NCBI GenBank assembly: GCA_031257595.1 | Contig: JAIROH010000056.1 | Span: 1 to 10,676 of the forward strand | DNA from: Treponema sp. | GTDB taxonomy: Bacteria; Spirochaetota; Spirochaetia; Treponematales; Breznakiellaceae | Direction of reading: 5' to 3' | Length of the DNA: 10,676 nt | Shown here: in pieces, positions 5,905-10,676 of the stretch | Numbering within the stretch: the stretch's first letter is position 1 | Layout of the letters: every line of letters begins with the position of its first letter | The notes under the pieces: model-generated | The model's database searches: none | What the model was told of the DNA's origin: nothing | The model's input: the letters and a program-made list of their open reading frames with translations, nothing else | Position numbers and translations under genes: made by a program

Positions 5905-6264
5905 CTAGATAAATCGTCCCGGACTTATCCCAAAGACTTCAGACAGTTGATAAGCGGTTTTACGGCTTATAGGCTTTGCGTTATGTTCCATATTCGAGAT
6001 TTTTTGTTTGGTTACACCCATCCGGGCCGCAAGGTCCTCCTGCGTCATCTTGTGCAGCGTCCGGTAAAAGCGGAGCGTGTCTCCGGGCGTTTCTTTTTCC
6101 TGCATTTCCATGTACCAGCCCATTTCCGTTACGGACATAGTTTCCCCGTCCTCAAAAACAGACAAGGCGGGACCAAAATCTTTTTTCAGAAGTTTAAGGT
6201 ATTTATCGGGAATCTCTCCCTGCACGGTAAACTCAATAGGGGGCTTTTTCACGACTGCCAACAT
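5905..6264 (-). CDS. Xre-family HTH antitoxin, second gene of a RelE-like toxin-antitoxin pair
   Basis: The 119-residue product has an N-terminal linker (about 1-60, acidic, with EMGWYMEMQEKETPGDTLRF) and a C-terminal Cro/CI-type helix-turn-helix at about 62-117: YRTLHKMTQEDLAARMGVTK, then QKISNMEHNAKPISRKTAYQ and LSEVFGISPGRF. The layout of toxin first, HTH protein second is that of HigBA-like systems, where the HTH protein both neutralises the toxin and represses the operon. The ATG at 6262-6264 is backed by GGAGG (plus 6271-6275) six bases upstream and lies inside the toxin gene (32-nt overlap). A longer in-frame reading upstream is only the shadow of the toxin gene. Confidence 0.85.
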   Translation of the reverse strand: MLAVVKKPPIEFTVQGEIPDKYLKLLKKDFGPALSVFEDGETMSVTEMGWYMEMQEKETPGDTLRFYRTLHKMTQEDLAARMGVTKQKISNMEHNAKPISRKTAYQLSEVFGISPGRFI

Positions 6265-6499
6265 ATTCAACCTCCACGACATACGAGCCGTTCTCATTGC
6301 GCCAGACGGCGACCCAGCTATAGGCAAGATGACAATGGTACAGGTCTTTGCCCAGCCTGCTGTAATTTGGATATTCAGGGCGTACCGGGCCGGTTTCCCG
6401 AATATCATTCACCAGATGGAACAGCATCCGTTTTGCGTTTTCGGGCATTTCCCGAAGCGTCTTTTCCAGCTTTTTGGGCATACGGACGATATACCCCAT
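6233..6499 (-). CDS. RelE-like toxin
   Basis: The 88-residue product begins MGYIVRMPKKLEKTLREMPE and ends with LYHCHLAYSWVAVWRNENGS followed by YVVEVEYVGSREKAPY. The helical basic N-terminus followed by a strand core with 'YHCHL...VAVWR...VEYVGSREKAPY' fits RelE-superfamily mRNA-interferase-like toxins usually annotated as cytotoxic translational repressors. The next gene encodes the HTH antitoxin and overlaps it. The ATG at 6497-6499 has no clear Shine-Dalgarno sequence. A TTGACA and a perfect inverted repeat lie within 35 bp upstream, consistent with autorepression. Confidence 0.8.
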   Translation of the reverse strand: MGYIVRMPKKLEKTLREMPENAKRMLFHLVNDIRETGPVRPEYPNYSRLGKDLYHCHLAYSWVAVWRNENGSYVVEVEYVGSREKAPY

Positions 6500-6508
6500 A
6501 CGATAAAC

Positions 6509-6534
6509 GTAATAGATTTTCTATTACATGTCAA
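6509..6534 (-). promoter_or_regulatory. Promoter/operator of the RelE-like toxin-antitoxin pair
   Basis: Minus-strand TTGACA (6529-6534) is followed at once by a perfect inverted repeat GTAATAG-AAAAT-CTATTAC (6509-6527). The repeat fills the space where the -10 and spacer must lie, so a repressor bound there would occlude RNA polymerase. The HTH antitoxin is the obvious candidate. No good -10 hexamer is evident. Confidence 0.6.
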
Positions 6535-6564
6535 GGGGTTTTTCAAAGAATTTTCAGCGCTTTC

Positions 6565-6613
6565 TTAAGTTCCGGAAAAGGCGTAGTGGTCAGACATAGG
6601 CGAAAGTGAGCAT
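6565..6613 (-). pseudogene. Decayed copy of the DUF5678/retropepsin operon start
   Basis: Minus strand 6613-6590 reads ATG...TGA as MLTFAYV, which is the first two residues (ML) joined to the last residues (FAYV) of the intact DUF5678 protein at 7118-7357. The overlapping ATG at 6597 reads MSDHYAFS, identical to the intact protease N-terminus, then GT and a stop. The overlap geometry of the two genes is preserved. Upstream the copy is joined to the same GC-rich boundary repeat as the intact operon, but a 15-bp segment with its -10 box is gone. This is an internal-deletion remnant of a second copy. Confidence 0.8.
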
Positions 6614-6625
6614 CCCTCCCGGCCC

Positions 6626-6638
6626 CCGGTCAAGGCGG
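6626..6638. repeat. Module-boundary repeat, copy B
   Basis: CCGGTCAAGGCGG sits inside a longer block (about 6614-6650) nearly identical to that around copy C: ccctcccggccc on one side and gggg...gttatc on the other. It lies upstream of the decayed DUF5678/protease copy and just after the intact protease gene. Confidence 0.8.
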
Positions 6639-6699
6639 GGTGGGGTTATCCGTCGGGTTCTCTCTGCCTAATTCCTCAGCTCTATCAACTAAATCAATT

Positions 6700-7125
6700 T
6701 TATGCGGTATAAGGAGGGAACGCATAGGAAAAAAGCGTTCTGTTGTCGGCATTACAAATAAATAAATCTCCCATGAGAATAATATCCATGCCGATAAGCA
6801 TATCGACTGTTGGAGGGAGTTTACAAATAGTGATGCGGTTGTTTTTCAGTACAATACCGTTTGGAAGAATTATTGAAACAATGGAAACATCAACTTCCGT
6901 GTAACTGTTAACGCCGTAGACGCTTAATTTGTCAATCGAAACCAGATTAATCTTTCCGGCCGCATCGGGAGAAATTACCGTACTGGTAGCGCCGGTATCC
7001 CAAACGGCCCTGATGGTTAAGCTTTCTTCTGGATTACCTGAAAACTGCTTGCATATCCGCGCTTCCGTGACGAGGCTCCTAGCCAGGCTGGGATAGTGTC
7101 TGGAAAAGGCGTAATGGTCAGACAT
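6700..7125 (-). CDS. Retropepsin-like aspartic protease
   Basis: The 141-residue product contains the catalytic loop AVWDTGATSTVIS (DTGA at 43-46) and, near the C-terminus, DMLIGMDIILMGD (about 108-120), the hydrophobic-Gly flap/psi-loop signature of single-domain retropepsins. Such proteins dimerise so that each contributes one Asp. No transmembrane segment or signal peptide is seen, so a cytoplasmic role is likely. The start (ATG 7123-7125) overlaps the end of the DUF5678 gene by eight nt (ATGTCTGA) with no own Shine-Dalgarno sequence, so translation should depend on the upstream gene. The substrate is unknown. It may act on or be controlled by its DUF5678 partner. Confidence 0.85.
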   Translation of the reverse strand: MSDHYAFSRHYPSLARSLVTEARICKQFSGNPEESLTIRAVWDTGATSTVISPDAAGKINLVSIDKLSVYGVNSYTEVDVSIVSIILPNGIVLKNNRITICKLPPTVDMLIGMDIILMGDLFICNADNRTLFSYAFPPYTA

Positions 7126-7357
7126 AGGCGAAGGGGGAATAGATTCTCAAGGTTTCGTCTTCGGGATCTACGGGAACGTACTTTACCATGAAAGTTCCCA
7201 GTTTATGACCGGCGGCGGTCATGGCGTTAATGGCTTCCATGTCGTTTTCATATACGCCGAGGACTTGATCGCCCTCGATAACAATACGCTTTCCCAGGTA
7301 TTTTTTTCTGAGTTCATCCCGGTGATCGGTGTAATATTTCTGTTCCCGTTCCAGCAT
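7118..7357 (-). CDS. DUF5678-type small protein
   Basis: The 79-residue product, MLEREQKYYTDHRDELRKKY followed by LGKRIVIEGDQVLGVYENDMEA, a helical segment and FMVKYVPVDPEDE, fits the DUF5678 pattern: a helix ending in KKY-GK, a short 'V-I-GDQV-GV' hairpin, then a helix and a strand. No enzymatic residues are apparent. It is the first gene of a two-gene unit with the retropepsin-like protease. In my knowledge of the families, DUF5678 proteins often lie beside such proteases; the biochemical reason is not established. The ATG at 7355-7357 has TATAGT ending six bases upstream and no properly spaced Shine-Dalgarno sequence. Confidence 0.75.
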   Translation of the reverse strand: MLEREQKYYTDHRDELRKKYLGKRIVIEGDQVLGVYENDMEAINAMTAAGHKLGTFMVKYVPVDPEDETLRIYSPFAYV

Positions 7358-7363
7358 ACTCTA

Positions 7364-7392
7364 ACTATACCTCCCTCCCGGCCCCCGGTCAA
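7364..7392 (-). promoter_or_regulatory. Promoter of the DUF5678/protease operon, built on repeat copy C
   Basis: Minus-strand TTGACC (7387-7392), 17-bp spacer made of G-rich sequence, TATAGT (7364-7369). The -35 is part of the 13-bp boundary repeat. The predicted start lies at the ATG, i.e. a leaderless mRNA. The extremely G-rich spacer is unusual. Confidence 0.6.
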
Positions 7393-7397
7393 GGCGG
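7385..7397. repeat. Module-boundary repeat, copy C
   Basis: CCGGTCAAGGCGG is flanked by ccccc/ggggg complementary arms within a block (about 7371-7408) shared with copy B. It separates the minus-strand protease module from the plus-strand hicAB module. Confidence 0.8.
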
Positions 7398-7435
7398 GGG
7401 ATGTTATCTGGCATGACCTTAAAGTGGAAAAATAT

Positions 7436-7464
7436 TTGACAATACGTAATTTATGTAATATATT
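7436..7464 (+). promoter_or_regulatory. hicAB promoter and candidate HicB operator
   Basis: A perfect TTGACA (7436-7441), 17-bp spacer and TATATT (7459-7464). The spacer contains the near-perfect inverted repeat TACGTAA-T-TTATGTA (7443-7457), placed so that a bound repressor would block the promoter. Autorepression by HicB is known for the family; the site assignment is inferred. Confidence 0.75.
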
Positions 7465-7481
7465 AATATCGGGGATACATA

Positions 7482-7658
7482 ATGAAACGGCGTGATTTAA
7501 TAAAGAAATTAGAAGCCGCGGGGTATCGACTGGACAGAAATGGAGATCACGCAATTTATGAGAAAAAAGGCAGTCGGCCAGTTCAGGTGCCTAATCATAA
7601 CGAAATCAATGAATATACCGCAAGGGCTATTTTAAAAGCCACTGGTATCCAGGAGTAA
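7482..7658 (+). CDS. hicA: HicA-family mRNA interferase toxin
   Basis: The 58-residue product, MKRRDLIKKLEAAGYRLDRN followed by GDHAIYEKKGSRPVQVPNHN, a helix and KATGIQE, is a complete HicA. It has the double-stranded-RNA-binding-like fold with catalytic histidine H23 in G-D-H-x-x-Y and the downstream 'P-V-Q-V-P-x-H-x-E-I' strand. HicA cleaves mRNA and is inhibited by HicB. GGGG (7471-7474) seven bases upstream can serve as ribosome binding site. The stop is followed three bases later by hicB. Standard toxin-first order. Confidence 0.92.
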   Translation: MKRRDLIKKLEAAGYRLDRNGDHAIYEKKGSRPVQVPNHNEINEYTARAILKATGIQE

Positions 7659-7661
7659 AGT

Positions 7662-8033
7662 ATGGAATATGTTTTTCCCGCTGTTTTTCACAAGAACAAA
7701 GACGAGAGTTATACTATCACCTATCCTGATTTACCCGGATGTATAAGCGAAGGAAAAAATTTAGGTAATGCTATATACATGGCTGAATCGGGACTAAAAC
7801 AGTGGCTTAATTATCTGATTGACAAGAAACAGGAGATACCGGCCGCTAGTCATCTAGATAAAGTAAAGTCAAACAAGGGGGAGCTTGTCAATTTAGTACG
7901 GGTAGAACTCAAAGACGAACACGCAATAAGAAGAACCGTCAGTATTCCAAAATGGATGGATGATAAGGCTGTTTCTTCCGGTTTGAGTTTATCACGTATT
8001 TTACAGGACGCTCTTGCTGAACGGCTGGCTTGA
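7662..8033 (+). CDS. hicB: HicB-family antitoxin
   Basis: The 123-residue product has the HicB N-terminal partial RNase H-like domain (YVFPAVFHKNKDESYTITYP with the hallmark YPDLPGC at 21-27, then GNAIYMAESGLKQWL). It also has a C-terminal DNA-binding half, RRTVSIPKWMDDKAVSSGLS followed by LSRILQDALAERLA (about 90-123), which resembles a ribbon-helix-helix. It neutralises HicA and represses hicAB. AGGAG (7651-7655), inside the end of hicA, is six bases before the ATG. Length is typical of the longer HicB class. Confidence 0.92.
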   Translation: MEYVFPAVFHKNKDESYTITYPDLPGCISEGKNLGNAIYMAESGLKQWLNYLIDKKQEIPAASHLDKVKSNKGELVNLVRVELKDEHAIRRTVSIPKWMDDKAVSSGLSLSRILQDALAERLA

Positions 8034-8088
8034 CTCTTCTTCATAGCAATGCTTTGTTTTCCCGAAAACCTGATTACCCGTCTCCATC

Positions 8089-8101
8089 CCGGTCAAGGCG
8101 G
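8089..8101. repeat. Module-boundary repeat, copy D
   Basis: CCGGTCAAGGCGG lies 56 bp after hicB and closes the hicAB module on the right. Flanks (tctccatcc / gggagggc) preserve a short GC-rich stem but not the long block of copies B and C. Confidence 0.75.
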
Positions 8102-8201
8102 GGAGGGCTGACAGTTTCCAGGACATGGTGAGAAACATCTGGCAGGGGGTTTTTGTAGGCTTTGGGGTATAAAAGTTTCCTGTCTGGTGCTGATGGAGGC
8201 G

Positions 8202-8408
8202 CTACAATTCCAGATGAAGGTTCTCGAAAATGCCGCGAGTACCCGGAGGCCCTTCAAGGATATAGTCAAAATAGGGGAGCATGGGATGATCGCTGTTGTT
8301 TTTCCGTGCTTCTTCCCAGAGTTTGTGTTTTTCCGAATCCGGAAGAGACGCCAAAAATGTGGCGTTAAGGAGCATTCGGTACAAATAGAGCATATTTTTT
8401 GTGTTCAT
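8202..8408 (-). CDS. Small hypothetical protein
   Basis: No family recognised. The 68-residue product is soluble-looking: a hydrophobic-aromatic N-terminal helix (MLYLYRMLLNATFLASL), a charged helix (DSEKHKLWEEARKNN), then a proline/glycine-rich tail. Support for a real gene is the strong GGAGG six bases before the ATG at 8406-8408. It follows the glycosyltransferase gene by 58 bp on the same strand and could be cotranscribed with it. It lies just outside the repeat-bounded module array. Confidence 0.55.
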   Translation of the reverse strand: MNTKNMLYLYRMLLNATFLASLPDSEKHKLWEEARKNNSDHPMLPYFDYILEGPPGTRGIFENLHLEL

Positions 8409-8444
8409 GCGGTGCCTCCGGCTTTAATATCGGTACTTTTCCGG

Positions 8445-8475
8445 GCGGCCTTATGCTTTTTTGTTATTAGGCCGC
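8445..8475 (-). other. Hairpin at the end of the glycosyltransferase gene
   Basis: gcggcct (8445-8451) and aggccgc (8469-8475) pair over a 17-nt A/T-rich loop and overlap the glycosyltransferase stop codon. There is no following T tract on the minus strand, so it is a weak terminator or mRNA 3'-end structure at best. Confidence 0.35.
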
Positions 8476-9702
8476 GTTATGCTCGTGGATTTGGGTTTTC
8501 CAGGCAGGCTTGAACCCCAAAAGGCCGAGGATCGTTAAAAAAGTAAAGTACACGGGAGTAAAGAGTATCTGAAAAATATAGGCGGGGCCGGCTTTAGGCA
8601 GAAACGCGCCGAAAAGGATCAGCGTCGCGACGGTGTTGGCGCTCATGGAAAGCAGTACCGCCGCCGGCAGAGGCCACAGACCGGGCAACAGCGGAACGAC
8701 GGGCAGGGCAAGCATCCCCATGGAAATGGTAACCATAAGGAAACTGAAATTACACCTCGTTCCGAGATCGGGGCTGAAAAGACCGCCGTTATTCCACCGC
8801 AGGGTCTGGCGAAGAAAAGCTTTCCAGCTGTATTCGGGGGCGGTTATGACGGCGGCATCGGTTCCGCAGATGGAACGGATTCTGTAATCCGTGATGGCCC
8901 GTATCCGGGAAATAAGGGCCGCGTCCTCGGTAGGGGAGACCGGAACCGTGCCGTAACCCCCAATGGCGTCAAGTACCTCCCGTTTCAGTATCAGGTTGTT
9001 GCCGAAACCCCCGCCCGCCGCGCCAAGTCCCGTGGAAGCGGCCAGGTACATGTAACGTACCGCGTGATCAAAGCACTGGTACAGGGAAAAAAAGCTTGTA
9101 CGCCCGGTTTTCCGCGAACCGCCGTTTACCCTGTCCGGGGCGGGGTTTTCCCCGAAATGTTCTTCTGCCGGCAGCGGTTTTTTAAACACGGGACCGATGG
9201 CGGCGCCTGTCCGGCTGTCCCCCATACGGCCGACCATGGCCCGAATCCAGCCGGGGCCAAGCTCGCAGTCCCCATCGGTAAAGAGAATCAGCGTCCCTTT
9301 GGCTTTTTCAAGCCCTTTCTCCAGCGCGAATTGTTTATGGTTCGGACCGGGGTTTTCTTTCAGGGTGATAATCGAGACATGCGCTTCCTTTTCCGCGAAC
9401 GCCCTGAGCAGCGCCCCGGTTCCGTCTTCGGATCGGTCGTCGACAAAGATAAATTCCTTTTTTGGGTAATCCTGGGCGGCAAGTCCGGCAAGCAGGGTCT
9501 TCATGCGCCGTTCTTCGTTACGAAAGGGAACCACCACGGAAACAAGGGCCGCGGCATCCGGCAGGCCCTGCTCCGGTCCGGCCGCGACATGTCCGGCCGC
9601 GCGTCTGTCGCGGCGCCATTCCAGAAAAAGCCCTGCCATAAGCACGGCGTGGAGACCGGTAAACACGGCAAAAAAAGCTATACGAAAAACGGCATAGGCC
9701 AT
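8467..9702 (-). CDS. GT2-family membrane glycosyltransferase
   Basis: The 411-residue product has an N-terminal membrane helix, a cytoplasmic GT-A domain and about three C-terminal helices (about 320-398). Motifs in order: SVVVPFRNEE (55-64), FVDDRSEDGTG (86-96), the metal-binding LFTDGDCE (140-147), SPTEDAAL (256-263) and QTLRW (299-303), the (Q/R)xxRW signature of processive or membrane GT2 enzymes. It should transfer a sugar from an activated donor to a lipid or glycan acceptor; the acceptor is unknown. The ATG at 9700-9702 is preferred over an upstream GTG (9715-9717), because a TATACT box would lie between them and ends six bases before the ATG. No Shine-Dalgarno sequence is present. Confidence 0.9.
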   Translation of the reverse strand: MAYAVFRIAFFAVFTGLHAVLMAGLFLEWRRDRRAAGHVAAGPEQGLPDAAALVSVVVPFRNEERRMKTLLAGLAAQDYPKKEFIFVDDRSEDGTGALLRAFAEKEAHVSIITLKENPGPNHKQFALEKGLEKAKGTLILFTDGDCELGPGWIRAMVGRMGDSRTGAAIGPVFKKPLPAEEHFGENPAPDRVNGGSRKTGRTSFFSLYQCFDHAVRYMYLAASTGLGAAGGGFGNNLILKREVLDAIGGYGTVPVSPTEDAALISRIRAITDYRIRSICGTDAAVITAPEYSWKAFLRQTLRWNNGGLFSPDLGTRCNFSFLMVTISMGMLALPVVPLLPGLWPLPAAVLLSMSANTVATLILFGAFLPKAGPAYIFQILFTPVYFTFLTILGLLGFKPAWKTQIHEHNAA

Positions 9703-9708
9703 GGGGTA

Positions 9709-9739
9709 AGTATACACGAATCGGGGCTTTCTGTATCAA
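9709..9739 (-). promoter_or_regulatory. Predicted promoter of the glycosyltransferase gene
   Basis: Minus-strand TATACT (9709-9714), six bases before the ATG at 9702. TTGATA (9734-9739) is the best -35 but at a long 19-bp spacing. The start point would coincide with the ATG. Confidence 0.5.
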
Positions 9740-9810
9740 CAAACCGGATATTATTTTGCGGCTTCGGTAAGAATCGGCAAGAATGTCAGAATTATGTGTT
9801 TCGGCGCCGA

Positions 9811-9839
9811 TTGCCGGGAAACCTAAAGTACCGTATAAT
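9811..9839 (+). promoter_or_regulatory. Promoter of the Uma2-family gene
   Basis: TTGCCG (9811-9816), 17-bp spacer, perfect TATAAT (9834-9839). The -10 ends six bases before the ATG at 9846, so the transcript should be leaderless. Confidence 0.68.
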
Positions 9840-9845
9840 AAAACC

Positions 9846-10415
9846 ATGGCACTTGCGGAAAAATACGAGGAAACGTCCCGTTATACCTGGGCGGATTACC
9901 TTGAATGGGATGAAGATGTTCGGACGGAACTTGTGGACGGCGAAGCGGTTGCGATGGCGCCGCCTTCGGGGCCTCATCAGGGAATTATAACTGAACTACT
10001 ATACAGGATACGGGGCTTTCTTGAAGGCAAGCCCTGCAAGGTGTATCCCGCTCCCTACGCGGTACGGCTTAATCCCCGGGAAGACGGCCGGGACGATACG
10101 ATTTTCGAACCGGATATCGTCGTGGTATGCGATCCTGCAAAACTCGACAAACACGGCTGTAAAGGCGCCCCGGATCTTGTCATCGAGGTGCTTTCTCCCT
10201 CAACAATCCGGCATGACCGGATTGTAAAATTCCGCAAGTACCAGCAGGCAGGGGTACGGGAATACTGGATCGTGGATCCCGAAACCCGGAGTATCCAGGC
10301 CTGTGTCCTGGAAAACGGCCATTATATGGCATCCGTATACGATGAGGAAGACACCGCGCCGGTAGCGGTGCTTCCCGGCTGCCGGATTGCCGTTAAAGAT
10401 ATTTTTACGGAGTGA
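9846..10415 (+). CDS. Uma2-family (DUF820) protein with restriction-endonuclease-like fold
   Basis: The 189-residue product shows the Uma2 pattern: YTWADYLEWDEDVRTELVDGEAVAM (14-38), the conserved PSGPHQGI (about 40-47), then FEPDIVVVCDPAKL (about 89-102), APDLVIEVLSPSTIRHDRIVK (110-130) and the YQQAGVREYWIVDPE block (134-148). The E...D...ExLSP...K arrangement is that of PD-(D/E)XK nuclease-like proteins. The family is common in cyanobacteria and various environmental bacteria, and its biological role is not settled. The ATG at 9846 is chosen because TATAAT ends six bases before it; no Shine-Dalgarno sequence is present. It ends four bases before ychF, with which it is probably cotranscribed. 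Confidence 0.88.
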   Translation: MALAEKYEETSRYTWADYLEWDEDVRTELVDGEAVAMAPPSGPHQGIITELLYRIRGFLEGKPCKVYPAPYAVRLNPREDGRDDTIFEPDIVVVCDPAKLDKHGCKGAPDLVIEVLSPSTIRHDRIVKFRKYQQAGVREYWIVDPETRSIQACVLENGHYMASVYDEEDTAPVAVLPGCRIAVKDIFTE

Positions 10416-10419
10416 CGGC

Positions 10420-10676
10420 GTGGCGTTGAACTGCGGCATCGTCGGCCTGCCGAATGTGGGAAAATCCACGATTTTTTCCGCCCTGAGCCGCGCCCCCGCC
10501 GAAGCGGCGAACTATCCGTTTTGTACGATCAACCCCAACGTCGGAGTGGTGAACGTTCCCGATGAACGGCTCGACAGGCTTGCGGAAATTTTCAGGCCGC
10601 AGAGAACGATTCCGGCGGCGGTGGAATTTGTAGACATCGCGGGTCTTGTCAAAGGCGCCAGCAACGGAGAGGGCCT
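10420..10676 (+). CDS. ychF: YchF/OLA1-family ATPase, 3' end beyond the right edge
   Basis: The visible 85 codons begin (V/M)ALNCGIVGLPNVGKSTIFS, with the P-loop GLPNVGKS. They continue with ANYPFCTINPNVGVVNVPDERLDRLAEIF and FVDIAGLVKGASNGEGL, whose G3-type DIAGLVKGAS is diagnostic of the YchF subfamily of Obg-like proteins. YchF binds ATP rather than GTP, associates with ribosomes and affects stress responses and leaderless translation in some bacteria. Start is GTG at 10420-10422 with GGAG (10409-10412) seven bases upstream, inside the end of the Uma2 gene. Confidence 0.95.
   Translation, partial: MALNCGIVGLPNVGKSTIFSALSRAPAEAANYPFCTINPNVGVVNVPDERLDRLAEIFRPQRTIPAAVEFVDIAGLVKGASNGEG

Noticed and set aside
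5947..6609. Long plus-strand open frames (220 and 163 codons) over the RelE-like/HTH pair
   Set aside because: Antisense to two genes with recognisable domains and a Shine-Dalgarno sequence; the encoded products have no plausible domain.
6630..6725. 31-codon minus-strand frame ending LVDRAEELGRENPTDNPTPP
   Set aside because: It has gene-like residues, but no ribosome binding site, overlaps the protease end and stops inside boundary repeat B, where the matching stretch near copy C is frame-shifted; too weak to call.
5881..8101. The repeat-bounded modules as an integron cassette array
   Set aside because: Cassette size and toxin-antitoxin content fit, but I find no paired GTTRRRY/RYYYAAC core sites at copies A-D and no integrase in the window, so attC sites cannot be claimed.
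5887..8101. CRISPR-like repetition of the 13-mer
   Set aside because: Only four short copies, separated by 700-760 bp containing genes; no repeat-spacer structure.
8162..8368. 68-codon plus-strand frame after hicB
   Set aside because: No ribosome binding site and antisense to the small gene at 8202-8408, which has a strong one.
9064..9990. 308-codon open frame on the plus strand
   Set aside because: It is antisense to the glycosyltransferase, whose motifs are clear, and the encoded protein is low-complexity and motif-free.

Overview
The window looks like a moderately GC-rich chromosome segment from a bacterium with an outer membrane. It encodes a Sec-exported beta-barrel candidate, a Tat-exported lipoprotein candidate and a complete TatB/TatA/TatC translocase. 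Gene style and content suggest a Treponema-like spirochaete, but no rRNA or other decisive taxonomic marker is present, so this is a low-confidence guess. The ordinary genes (Tat, DUF362 protein, glycosyltransferase, Uma2, YchF) are GC-rich. The accessory middle is more AT-rich, especially about 3240-4130.

Layout. 1-2095, all minus strand: a tatB-tatA-tatC operon, a small four-helix membrane protein, then the N-terminal third of a MinD/ParA-type ATPase that runs off the left edge. 2155-3240, plus strand: a divergent DUF362 protein with a twin-arginine signal and lipobox, probably a client of the adjacent translocase. The two divergent promoters interleave within about 40 bp. 3259-3872: an AT-rich Phd/ParE-type toxin-antitoxin pair. 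3970-4105: three consecutive hairpins. 4264-5334: a predicted outer-membrane barrel protein closed by a strong terminator. 5702-8101: an accessory array of small modules (orphan BrnA-like antitoxin; RelE-like toxin with HTH antitoxin; retropepsin-like protease with DUF5678 protein; HicAB). The modules are separated by four copies of CCGGTCAAGGCGG spaced about 700-760 bp apart. 8202-9702: an unrecognised small protein and a GT2 membrane glycosyltransferase. 9846-10676: a Uma2-family protein and the start of ychF.

Three signals stand out. First, six genes have a strong -10 box (TATACT, TATAGT or TATAAT) only 6-7 nt upstream of a start codon, mostly without a ribosome binding site, which predicts leaderless mRNAs beside conventional Shine-Dalgarno genes. 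Second, the TatBAC operon and its probable lipoprotein substrate share an interleaved promoter region. Third, the 13-bp repeat marks the edges of the modules, and one edge carries a decayed copy of the DUF5678/protease operon (residual peptides MLTFAYV and MSDHYAFSGT), which shows module duplication and deletion.
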